From JAAYDH01 sp035353055 (GTDB lineage: Bacteria > Bacillota_I > Bacilli_A > RFN20 > CAG-826), in assembly GCA_035353055.1 (NCBI GenBank), contig DAOPYW010000026.1, positions 1 through 7,365 of the forward strand: a DNA stretch of 7,365 nt, written 5' to 3'. Of the stretch, positions 1 to 5,605 are shown one piece after another. Numbering within the stretch: the stretch's first letter is position 1; every line of letters starts with the position of its first letter. Below the pieces are notes generated by a model. That model did not search any database and was not told the origin of the DNA. It saw only the letters and a program-made list of their open reading frames with translations. Both the position numbers and the translations under genes were made by a program.

Positions 1-428
1 AGATCATTGCCACCAATAAAAAAGCCCATTTCAACTATTTTTTAAGCGACTTTACTGAATGCGGCATCGCTTTAGTGGGAACAGAGATTAAATCCTTGCG
101 AACCCATGCTTGCTCCATCGGGGATGCATATGTTTTAATTCGCCAAGAAGAGATGGAAATTGTCAATATGCACATCAATCCTTATGAGCAAGGGAATCTT
201 TTCAATCATGACCCGCTGAGAACTCGAAAATTGCTTCTTCACAAGCGAGAGATAAATTGGTTTACTAGCCAAATAAAAAAGGGTGGCTTCACAATTGTTC
301 CCACCCGAGTTTATTTGCGAAATGGGAAAGCTAAAGTCGAGATTGCTCTAGCAAAAGGAAAAAAACTATACGATAAACGCGAGACGATCAAAAAGCGCGA
401 TTTAGAAAGAGATCTGAGCCGAGAATAG
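1..428 (+). CDS. smpB: SsrA-binding protein SmpB (5' end missing)
   Basis: SmpB binds tmRNA and delivers it with EF-Tu to ribosomes stalled on broken mRNAs, allowing trans-translation, ribosome rescue and tagging of the unfinished protein. The reading frame is open from base 3 to a TAG at 426-428. Family landmarks are visible in order: an N-terminal NKKAHFNYF stretch, GTEIKSLR, HINPYEQGN, FNHDPLRTRKLLLHKREI, then KVEIALAKGKKLYDKRETIKKRD and a short basic/acidic tail. The GKKLYDKR block lies at the start of the C-terminal tail that enters the mRNA path of the ribosome. Only a few N-terminal residues should lie outside the window, since the family usually starts just before the (A/I)xNKKA motif. 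An internal GTG at 75 is in frame, but starting there would delete the conserved N-terminal strand, so it is not the start. folC begins 3 nt after the stop, suggesting co-transcription. The identification is firm. Confidence 0.96.
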   Translation, partial: IIATNKKAHFNYFLSDFTECGIALVGTEIKSLRTHACSIGDAYVLIRQEEMEIVNMHINPYEQGNLFNHDPLRTRKLLLHKREINWFTSQIKKGGFTIVPTRVYLRNGKAKVEIALAKGKKLYDKRETIKKRDLERDLSRE

Positions 429-431
429 TTT

Positions 432-1658
432 ATGAAAAACTTGGATTCTTTGATTTCTTTTCGCCAAAATGGCGACTATCAACGCGACAATTTTGATCGC
501 TTCTTGGACAAGATTTCTTTTCGTTATGAAATACCCTCAGTTCACATCGCCGGAACCAACGGAAAGGGTTCGACAGCTTCCTATTTAGCTTCCATCTATC
601 GCAAAGCGGGATATAAAGTCGGCCTATTTGTCTCTCCTAGCCTCAACCAAATCAATGAGATGATTACTGTGGATGATAAAGCCATTAGCGATGAGCAAAT
701 TGGCGACATCATCGAAAAGTATCGCCGCGACATTATTCGCTTTGAATTATCCGCTTTTGAGATTGAGGCTCTCATAGCTTTTTCTTTCTTTTCCTCTTGC
801 CAATGCGATATTTCAATTATCGAATGCGGAATGGGTGGCCTTGTTGATGCAACAAATGTCTTTATCCCGATTTTATCGATTATTACTTCCGTGAGCCTGG
901 AGCATACCGACTATCTTGGTAGGTCTATTACTGAAGTGTCGGAACAAAAAGCCGGCATTATCAAAGAAGAAATTCCTGTGCTTGTTGGTGACTTAAGCGA
1001 AGATGTCCTCGCGGTGATTTTTCGCGAAGCTCAATATAAGAGAAGCGAAGTTCGCTCCGTATCAATTCCCAACAATGTCTTGTATTCGGAGACTGGATAT
1101 AGTTTTGACTACCTCACTTTTCGCAATTTAAAAATCCAATCCATCGCTCAATATAGCGTCTATGATGCCTGCTTAGCAGTTGAAGCGACGCAGATTTTGG
1201 GTGAGCAATTCCCAGTCGATGATGAAAATGTTGCTGAAGGTCTATATGAATTAGTCATTCCCGCCAGAATGGAAGTGATGCGCACATCCCCGCTCGTTAT
1301 CATCGATGGTGCACATAATCCTGAAGCGATGGAAAATTTAATGATTTCTATTGAAAAAGCCAGCAATTCCCGCCCTATTCATACAGTTTTCGCTTGCTTC
1401 AAGGATAAAAACTTTCCTCTGATGTTGAGCTTTATCGGCCAAATTGGCGAAGTGATTTTGACGACTTTTGATCATCCGAGAGCCCGGCAAAAGGAAGATT
1501 ATTTTCTCTTTGCTGATGAGTACGAATTTTTCGAAGACCCTCGCCTTCTAATTATGGAGTTGATGGAAAAATACCCCGATGATGTTATTCTAATAACAGG
1601 ATCGCTAGCGTTTGCTGGATATGTGCGAGAACTATTTCGCAATGGGGAACTTAAATGA
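432..1658 (+). CDS. folC: Bifunctional dihydrofolate synthase / folylpolyglutamate synthase
   Basis: FolC is an ATP-dependent Mur-ligase-family enzyme that adds glutamate to dihydropteroate and/or extends the gamma-glutamyl tail of reduced folates in the cytoplasm. Visible motifs over 408 residues are the P-loop GTNGKGS (41-47, Lys45), the VSPSLNQINEMI segment (68-78), ECGMGGLVDATNV (131-143), EHTDYLG (157-163), QKAGIIK (172-178, with the lysine usually carbamylated in this family), PARMEV (277-282) and the C-terminal-domain DGAHNPEA (292-299). Length fits the family, slightly on the short side. The ATG at 432 lies 3 nt after smpB, and the TGA stop overlaps the start of the downstream folate-type transporter. 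Whether it keeps the dihydrofolate synthase activity cannot be read from sequence. Next to a folate importer, polyglutamylation that traps salvaged folate is the likely main role (inference). Confidence 0.95.
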   Translation: MKNLDSLISFRQNGDYQRDNFDRFLDKISFRYEIPSVHIAGTNGKGSTASYLASIYRKAGYKVGLFVSPSLNQINEMITVDDKAISDEQIGDIIEKYRRDIIRFELSAFEIEALIAFSFFSSCQCDISIIECGMGGLVDATNVFIPILSIITSVSLEHTDYLGRSITEVSEQKAGIIKEEIPVLVGDLSEDVLAVIFREAQYKRSEVRSVSIPNNVLYSETGYSFDYLTFRNLKIQSIAQYSVYDACLAVEATQILGEQFPVDDENVAEGLYELVIPARMEVMRTSPLVIIDGAHNPEAMENLMISIEKASNSRPIHTVFACFKDKNFPLMLSFIGQIGEVILTTFDHPRARQKEDYFLFADEYEFFEDPRLLIMELMEKYPDDVILITGSLAFAGYVRELFRNGELK

Positions 1659-2452
1659 AGTCATTTTTTATTCGAAATAACCTAAATCCAATCTCCAAAA
1701 TTGCTTTGGCTGGTTTGTTTATTGCTATCGCGGTGATTCTGCAAAAAGTGCTGGCGATAAATTATATTCCTGTCATTCCTTTTGTTCGCATTTCCCCCGG
1801 AGGACCAGCCATCATCATTTTTTCTTCGATTTTACTCGGTCCATGGTATGGACTTCTAGTCGGGGCAGCCTCTGATATCTTGGGGTTTGTCCTATTTGAT
1901 GCTAGCAGCCTCGGTTTCTTCCCAACGATTACTCTAATCTATGCCGTTCTCGGCCTAGTTCCCTACTTTTTGTTCTCGATCTTTAAGAAAATTCGCGATA
2001 ATAAGATTTCTTTAGTTTTCATTATCGCTTTTATGACGGCTTGCATTGTGGCCGTCACAATCATTCTTTCTATCAATGATAGCCTCACCCTCTATCATTC
2101 TGTATACCAAGTCACTTTATTAATGCGAATTCTCATCCCTATTTCGATGGCGTTTTTGTTCGCTTGCTTGCTTGTTTTTGTCATTCTTTATCATCGGCGA
2201 GTTAGCAAAGCAAATGAAGATCTTCCTCTATACCCGATTCAGACCTCTTTTGCTCTATTAGTCATTGAAATAGTGGTCTTCGTTATTTTTGGCTCACTTA
2301 TGAAGGCCATCGCTTTTGGATTTGAAACCTTCTGGGTTATCTTGCTCGCCCAAATCATTGTGATGTTTGTGAACATTCCTTTAAATACGATTGTCATCAC
2401 GATTTTGGTGAGAGTCATATCTAAACATTTTTTAAAGAAAAATGAAGATTAA
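1655..2452 (+). CDS. folT: ECF transporter substrate-binding (S) component, probably for folate
   Basis: This is a very hydrophobic 265-residue protein. ECF S components bind a vitamin in the membrane and associate with the shared EcfA/EcfA'/EcfT module for uptake; that module is not in this window. Family-like features are the N-terminal ISKIALAGLFIAIAVIL segment (13-29), an IPFVRISPGGPA loop (41-52), LLGPWYGLLVGAASDILG (60-77), GFFPTITL (87-94, resembling the GYFPGFT stretch of folate S components) and a C-terminal VNIPLNTIVIT segment (239-249). Folate is preferred as substrate mainly because the ATG overlaps the folC stop (ATGA), so this part is inference from context. The protein is longer than the usual roughly 170-200 residues: a basic cytoplasmic-looking loop near 180-190 and an extra hydrophobic stretch (about 199-218) seem to be inserted. 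A GGGGAA stretch just upstream can serve as the ribosome binding site. Another vitamin is possible. Confidence 0.82.
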   Translation: MKSFFIRNNLNPISKIALAGLFIAIAVILQKVLAINYIPVIPFVRISPGGPAIIIFSSILLGPWYGLLVGAASDILGFVLFDASSLGFFPTITLIYAVLGLVPYFLFSIFKKIRDNKISLVFIIAFMTACIVAVTIILSINDSLTLYHSVYQVTLLMRILIPISMAFLFACLLVFVILYHRRVSKANEDLPLYPIQTSFALLVIEIVVFVIFGSLMKAIAFGFETFWVILLAQIIVMFVNIPLNTIVITILVRVISKHFLKKNED

Positions 2453-2458
2453 ATAAGA

Positions 2459-2464
2459 TATAAT
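2459..2464 (+). promoter_or_regulatory. Candidate -10 element (TATAAT) before the 73-residue protein gene
   Basis: A perfect TATAAT lies in the 19-nt gap between the folate-type S component and the next gene. It ends 7 nt before the ATG at 2472, which would put transcription initiation at or within a base of the start codon. No good -35 hexamer is seen 16-18 nt upstream and there is no TGn extension, so support rests on the -10 alone. AT-rich intergenic DNA can produce this hexamer by chance. Confidence 0.4.
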
Positions 2465-2471
2465 TAATAGT

Positions 2472-2693
2472 ATGAAAAACAAAAAAAATACCAACGAGCC
2501 GATTGGCTTAGAAGAGAGCAAAGAAAAACTGGTCTCTCCTGATACAGAAGTTATCTCTGTCGAGGACATTCCTCAAACCGAAGACAAAGAGCATTATTCT
2601 TTTCCTTGGTTTTCGATTATTGCCTCAGGAGTAATCATCATTTTGATCATCGCTTGCATCGTCCTCATCTACGTCTTTGGTGGACCCCAATAA
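2472..2693 (+). CDS. Small acidic protein with one C-terminal transmembrane helix
   Basis: This is a 73-residue protein that I do not recognise. Residues 1-44 are polar and rich in Glu, Asp and Lys with no obvious fold. Residues 45-69 form one strongly hydrophobic helix (WFSIIASGVIIILIIAC and onward), and only about four residues follow. That is the shape of a tail-anchored protein with its polar part in the cytoplasm, although the opposite topology cannot be excluded. There is no convincing Shine-Dalgarno sequence before the ATG, while a TATAAT lies 7 nt upstream. The stop is separated by one base from the ATG of the LRR protein gene (TAATATG), so the two are probably translated together and may work together at the membrane. 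Being a real gene is supported by this packing and by the clean TM segment. Confidence 0.7.
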   Translation: MKNKKNTNEPIGLEESKEKLVSPDTEVISVEDIPQTEDKEHYSFPWFSIIASGVIIILIIACIVLIYVFGGPQ

Positions 2694-2694
2694 T

Positions 2695-3450
2695 ATGATC
2701 AAGGAATTAGCTCTTAGCTTGATGCTTGCGGGATGTCTCTTTGTGGACAGCCCAACTTTAGCTATTCGCTCTGCGGTCGTGGAGCAAAACGACCTTGTCC
2801 TTGAAGGCAAAGAAAACGGACACTATAAGGTGATTGGTGTTCAAGCTGAAAGCATTGACGCTTCCGAACTTCGAATAAGATACAGCGAAGAACATTACAT
2901 TGATGAGATCTCTGCTGGAGCATTTGATGACTGCACCGCTTTAAAATCGCTGATGATTTCTTACACTGTAACTTTGTTACCTACTTCGCTTTTCACCGTG
3001 CCTGCTAGCCATTCAGACTTCGCTAATATTTTCTATACCGGCAGTCAAGAAGAATGGGAAAACCTAGATTATAATACTGCTTATTCTGTTGCTTTTGATG
3101 CGTGTGATGAAGGCTTTATTCGCATGTGGAATCGCGAGGTTAGGCCCTTGGCCAACAGCAACCTCTGCGATTTGACTAAAGCGGAATATGATAGAGTTAT
3201 CGCTCTATACGAAAACTTATCGGAAGAAGACCGGGATAGAGTCAATGCGACGACTGATTTGTCGGGAGCGGAGATCGTCGAATCCATCTCCTTCCTTAAA
3301 AAGTATTTTCAGCAGTCTTCCACTTCCTATTCTGACAACCGGGAAGTGTCTTCCAGCACGATGATTTCTTTTGTCATCGTGATCGCTGTAGTCGGCATGA
3401 CTTTTATCATGGTCTTCTATTATCTCAAGGATAAAAATATCATCCAGTAA
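2695..3450 (+). CDS. BspA-like leucine-rich-repeat surface protein with C-terminal TM helix
   Basis: This 251-residue protein is probably exported. Residues 1-14 contain a short hydrophobic run ending in LMLAGC, a good lipobox (Cys14), although the signal is unusually short with only one basic residue. Residues 68-102 (IDEISAGAFDDCTALKSLMISYTV and onward) match the BspA/LRR_5 pattern of one to two repeats, and IFYTGSQEEWENL (112-124) is the segment that commonly follows such repeats. A WNREVRPLANSNLCDLTKAEYDRVIALYENLSEEDRDRV stretch (145-183) is a helical domain of unknown role. A Ser-rich linker (207-222) precedes a TM helix (223-243) and a short basic tail. The start at 2695 is chosen over in-frame TTG 2677 and GTG 2680 because those put acidic residues before the signal and overlap the preceding gene. 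A likely function is surface binding or envelope maintenance; the ligand is unknown. Confidence 0.78.
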   Translation: MIKELALSLMLAGCLFVDSPTLAIRSAVVEQNDLVLEGKENGHYKVIGVQAESIDASELRIRYSEEHYIDEISAGAFDDCTALKSLMISYTVTLLPTSLFTVPASHSDFANIFYTGSQEEWENLDYNTAYSVAFDACDEGFIRMWNREVRPLANSNLCDLTKAEYDRVIALYENLSEEDRDRVNATTDLSGAEIVESISFLKKYFQQSSTSYSDNREVSSSTMISFVIVIAVVGMTFIMVFYYLKDKNIIQ

Positions 3451-3505
3451 AGCTTTTCTTCAACTATGGTTTCTGAAACAGACAAATCTGAGACTAAAAT
3501 TTTAT

Positions 3506-3534
3506 TTTACAATAACTATTGTTTGTGCTAAATT
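3506..3534 (+). promoter_or_regulatory. Candidate sigma-A promoter for rpmG-secE-nusG
   Basis: TTTACA (3506-3511, five of six matches to TTGACA) is separated by exactly 17 nt from TAAATT (3529-3534, four of six matches to TATAAT). The -10 is preceded by TGC, giving an extended -10 (TGn) contact. Initiation would fall near 3541, leaving a leader of about 24 nt before the rpmG ATG. It lies in the 114-nt gap after the LRR protein gene, the only sizeable plus-strand gap before nusG, which is where a promoter is expected. Confidence 0.6.
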
Positions 3535-3564
3535 ATTAAGGCAAACTTATGATAGGGTAGAGAA

Positions 3565-3711
3565 ATGAGAGAAAAAGTACTTTTGATTTGCGAGGATTGC
3601 CTATCCCGCAACTATACCCTGATGATGAAAAAAGAAGGCATGAAAAACCTTCAGATAAAAAAGTTTTGTCCTCATTGTGGAAGGCACACAATCCACAAAA
3701 TTAGTAAATAG
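3565..3711 (+). CDS. rpmG: 50S ribosomal protein L33, zinc-binding form
   Basis: This is a 48-residue open frame from ATG 3565 to TAG 3709-3711. L33 is a small protein of the large ribosomal subunit near the E site. The protein begins MREKVLLICEDCLSRNYT and ends KKFCPHCGRHTIHKISK. The two CxxC pairs (Cys9/Cys12 and Cys35/Cys38) are the four zinc ligands of the C+ form of L33, and the KKFCPHCGRHTIHK block is typical of the family. Length matches the usual 48-55 residues. The putative ribosome binding site is a weak purine stretch (GGGTAGAG) shortly upstream. It is followed by secE, whose Shine-Dalgarno sequence overlaps the rpmG stop codon; the rpmG-secE-nusG order is the common one in Bacillota. 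Confidence 0.95.
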   Translation: MREKVLLICEDCLSRNYTLMMKKEGMKNLQIKKFCPHCGRHTIHKISK

Positions 3712-3715
3712 GAGG
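3710..3715 (+). promoter_or_regulatory. Shine-Dalgarno sequence of secE overlapping the rpmG stop
   Basis: A perfect AGGAGG sits 8 nt before the secE ATG at 3724 and shares its first two bases with the rpmG TAG. The spacing selects 3724 as the start rather than the in-frame ATG at 3730. The overlap suggests that termination on rpmG and initiation on secE are coupled. Confidence 0.85.
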
Positions 3716-3723
3716 TTCTCTTT

Positions 3724-3936
3724 ATGGGAATGAAATCTTATGCGAAAGGCGTTGTCAAAGAAGGCAAACGCGTCAGATGGCCGAAACGCGAAGAACTGAT
3801 CCCAGCAATTGTTGTTACGGTGGTCATTTCGGTCGTGGCGGCGTTAATTCTTTTAGCTGAAGATGCAGCCGGTTCTCGGCTCATCGAAATTCTCAGCGAT
3901 GCTTTCAAATCAATTAGTGGAGGAACTGGTGCATAA
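3724..3936 (+). CDS. secE: Preprotein translocase subunit SecE
   Basis: SecE is the essential clamp subunit of the SecYEG channel that exports and inserts proteins at the cytoplasmic membrane. The 70-residue product has the short, single-TM form usual in Gram-positive bacteria. An amphipathic N-terminal helix carries the signature VKEGKRVRWPKREEL (11-25, with the conserved Trp19-Pro20), followed by one TM helix (about 26-45, PAIVVTVVISVVAALILLA) and a short C-terminal tail. Its TAA stop overlaps the nusG ATG by one base (TAATG), so the two are translationally coupled, as is common for secE-nusG. Confidence 0.95.
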   Translation: MGMKSYAKGVVKEGKRVRWPKREELIPAIVVTVVISVVAALILLAEDAAGSRLIEILSDAFKSISGGTGA

Positions 3937-4550
3937 TGGCAGACGAAATCAAAGCCTTTACTGATACGACGACCGATGTCAGCGAAAGCGAAAACAAACA
4001 GAGCAAACTAGGCGAAAAAGCTTGGTATGTCGTCAATACTTATTCGACTCACGAAAGAAAAGTCGCAGATAACTTAACCCGCCGTATCGAATCGATGGGA
4101 TTGCAAGAACTCATCTTTCGCATTATTGTCGCAGAGCACGAAGTGCCAGTGATGAAGGAAGGTCTTCCAACGGGAAAAACCCGCATGAAAAACCTCTATC
4201 CTGGCTATGTCTTCGTCGAGATGATTATGACCGACTACGCATGGTATGTCGTCCGCAATACTCCTGGCGTGACTGGATTCGTCGGATCATCTGGTAAAGG
4301 AACCAAGCCTTTCCCTGTTCCAAGAGAGCAGATCGAACCCGTCTTGAAGAGAATGGGCATGATCGATGAATCGATGTATGACCGCTACAACATCGGCGAT
4401 CTCGTCAAAGTCATTCACGGAGCCTTGGAAGGCACTGAGGGAAACATTGTTTCCATCAACCGCGAGACTGGAGCTGTTGAATTAGAAACCGTCTTCTTCG
4501 GTAGAACCACCAAGATGGAAGTCGAATTCTCAGAGATCGAAAAGGTTTAG
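3936..4550 (+). CDS. nusG: Transcription termination/antitermination factor NusG
   Basis: NusG binds the clamp of RNA polymerase, modulates pausing and processivity, and can link transcription to the ribosome or to Rho. The 204-residue product has an NGN domain (about 28-137), shown by KAWYVVNTYSTHERKVADNL, the EVPVMKEG segment, LYPGYVFVEM and VRNTPGVTGFVG. A KOW domain (about 153-204) is shown by GDLVKVIHGALEGTEGNIVSINRETG and FGRTTKMEVEFSEIEKV. The first 26 residues are a polar, Thr/Ser/Glu-rich extension ahead of the NGN domain with no recognisable motif. A GGAGG lies 12 nt upstream, inside secE. The gene is followed directly by a strong terminator rather than by rplK-rplA, the usual neighbours in Bacillota. 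Confidence 0.96.
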   Translation: MADEIKAFTDTTTDVSESENKQSKLGEKAWYVVNTYSTHERKVADNLTRRIESMGLQELIFRIIVAEHEVPVMKEGLPTGKTRMKNLYPGYVFVEMIMTDYAWYVVRNTPGVTGFVGSSGKGTKPFPVPREQIEPVLKRMGMIDESMYDRYNIGDLVKVIHGALEGTEGNIVSINRETGAVELETVFFGRTTKMEVEFSEIEKV

Positions 4551-4560
4551 AACAAAAAAT

Positions 4561-4584
4561 AAAGCCGCAATCGCGGCTTTTTTT
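4561..4584. terminator. Bidirectional intrinsic terminator between nusG and the convergent envelope gene
   Basis: An 8-bp perfect stem AAAGCCGC / GCGGCTTT (4561-4568 and 4573-4580) closes a 4-nt AATC loop. On the plus strand the stem runs into TTTT (the run of T is 7 long including the stem end), ending the rpmG-secE-nusG transcript 10 nt after the nusG stop. On the minus strand the same hairpin is followed by a T-rich tract (complement of ACAAAAAAT at 4552-4560), so it can also end the convergent gene whose stop lies at 4593. Confidence 0.9.
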
Positions 4585-4592
4585 GTGCTTCT

Positions 4593-5495
4593 TTACGAAT
4601 ATATTATCTCTGTTTCGAGAGGAGGGAAGGCTTCTTCAACCCCATAAGTGAAGACTTCTGAGACGGTGCCGACCGCATCGAACCAACTGAACTTTTTAAC
4701 TTTATACGCTTCGACGATATCTCTGGTTTCAATGAGAAAGTCACTATTGATGGTTATTTGAACATTGATTGTTTTAAAGATTGGCTTCTCTTCTAAGCCT
4801 CCCATCTTAACCATTTGCTTAGCGTAGTAGAGGACGCTATAGAAAGGATCTAAATTCAAAGAGATAACAATCTTATTGTCCTGAACATAGGCTTGCGAAG
4901 TGCTGAGGCAGGTGTAGCTTGAAGCGATATAAGGAGACAAGCGAGACAAATCATAGCCCCACTGCTCGTTAAAATCATCGATGGAGAGGCTTGTTTCGGA
5001 GCTCGGATTCCAAATCATTTGGTTGTCCTGATTGTACTTTCCTCGATACCATGTGACGTCTACGTCTTGATAAAATCGCTTCGCGATGCTGACTAATCCT
5101 TTAGAAAGAGATTCGTAGAAGTATTGGTCATTGTTTTTTAGATGATAGGTGTGAATGTCTTGCTTAAGTCCGCCCATATTAACAAGGCCTGTAGCCTGAT
5201 ACTTAATGAAATTGTTTTTCGCGCTTTGATATATTGCTAAATTGAATAGTTGGCAGGGATTATATCGGCTGATGTAAGAGCCAAAAGCGGGTGATTCTAA
5301 GCGGTATTGCTCATAATCAGCATACAAGGAAGTGTTGTCGTCTTCATAATCGTGTGGATTGACTTCATCATACGATGGTGAAGTGTTGGAATAATAATTG
5401 TAAAGCAGATAACCGCCGCATCCCATGGTGACTACCACCAGGAGGCCCAGCGTGATAAAGACGATCAATTTTTTGGGTGAAAAGAATTTTTTCAT
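4593..5495 (-). CDS. Unrecognised membrane-anchored extracytoplasmic protein
   Basis: I do not recognise this 300-residue protein. A basic N-terminus (MKKFFSPKK) is followed by one hydrophobic helix (about 10-33). Its VTMGC stretch (Cys26) resembles a lipobox only loosely, and hydrophobic residues continue past the Cys, so an uncleaved anchor is at least as likely as lipidation. Residues 40-66 are an acidic, Tyr-rich linker. The remainder looks like a soluble, mostly beta-rich domain facing outward. The tetrapeptide MGGL occurs at 107-110 and 231-234 in roughly similar settings, a hint of a weak internal duplication. ATG 5495 is preferred over the in-frame TTG at 5525 because it gives a normal signal N-terminus and has a purine stretch (AAGAAAG) just upstream. 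The gene diverges from the XRE-family regulator gene and may be under its control (inference). Confidence 0.75.
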   Translation of the reverse strand: MKKFFSPKKLIVFITLGLLVVVTMGCGGYLLYNYYSNTSPSYDEVNPHDYEDDNTSLYADYEQYRLESPAFGSYISRYNPCQLFNLAIYQSAKNNFIKYQATGLVNMGGLKQDIHTYHLKNNDQYFYESLSKGLVSIAKRFYQDVDVTWYRGKYNQDNQMIWNPSSETSLSIDDFNEQWGYDLSRLSPYIASSYTCLSTSQAYVQDNKIVISLNLDPFYSVLYYAKQMVKMGGLEEKPIFKTINVQITINSDFLIETRDIVEAYKVKKFSWFDAVGTVSEVFTYGVEEAFPPLETEIIYS

Positions 5496-5546
5496 ATCTT
5501 TCTTATTGTAGATAAAATCGACCAATAAAGATATAAAATTGGATTT

Positions 5547-5576
5547 AATATTTGCTGATTCTCATTAAGTTGTCAA
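5547..5576 (-). promoter_or_regulatory. Candidate promoter for the minus-strand envelope gene
   Basis: Read on the minus strand, a perfect TTGACA (5576 down to 5571) is followed after 18 nt by AATATT (5552 down to 5547, four of six matches to TATAAT). Initiation would fall near 5540, giving a leader of roughly 45 nt before ATG 5495. The -35 coincides with the -35 of the divergent regulator gene on the other strand. Confidence 0.5.
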
Positions 5577-5597
5577 AATGCGTTTTTTGCTGTATCT
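5551..5597 (+). repeat. Direct repeat flanking the shared -35 region; candidate regulator operator
   Basis: TTTGCTGATTCT (5551-5562) recurs as TTTGCTGTATCT (5586-5597), 10 of 12 bases identical, with starts 35 bp apart. The first copy touches the -10 of the minus-strand promoter and the second covers most of the -10 of the plus-strand promoter. Such placement is what one would expect of binding sites for the adjacent XRE-family regulator, but the operator role is inference and a chance repeat in AT-rich DNA is possible. Confidence 0.35.
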
Positions 5598-5598
5598 T
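5570..5598 (+). promoter_or_regulatory. Candidate promoter for the XRE-family regulator gene
   Basis: TTGTCA (5570-5575, five of six matches to TTGACA) is separated by 17 nt from TATCTT (5593-5598, four of six matches to TATAAT). The -10 ends 7 nt before ATG 5606, so the transcript would begin at or next to the start codon. There is no Shine-Dalgarno sequence in the bases before that ATG, consistent with a leaderless message. Confidence 0.45.
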
Positions 5599-5605
5599 TA
5601 AAGCC

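Noticed and set aside
2453..2471. Riboswitch or other RNA control element around the folate transporter gene
   Set aside because: The folC-folT junction overlaps and the 19-nt gap after folT is too short for a structured leader. A control element would have to lie upstream of smpB, outside the window.
2677..2697. TTG 2677 or GTG 2680 as the start of the LRR protein
   Set aside because: Either would place an Asp-containing stretch before the signal segment and overlap the preceding gene; ATG 2695 follows the stop directly and gives a normal export-signal N-terminus.
1160..3287. Minus-strand open frames opposite folC and the LRR protein gene
   Set aside because: They are short, lack ribosome binding sites, and mirror coding sequence on the plus strand that has firm or reasonable support.
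2472..3450. The 73-residue protein and LRR protein as one gene broken by a frameshift
   Set aside because: The first ends in a complete TM helix and the second starts with its own ATG and signal-like segment, so each looks complete. It is not excluded without homologues.
3465..3505. Possible terminator after the LRR protein gene (TCTGAAACAGA hairpin followed by a T-rich run)
   Set aside because: The stem is only about 4 bp (or 5 bp including a G-T pair) and is AT-rich, much weaker than the two clear terminators in the window, so I do not call it.
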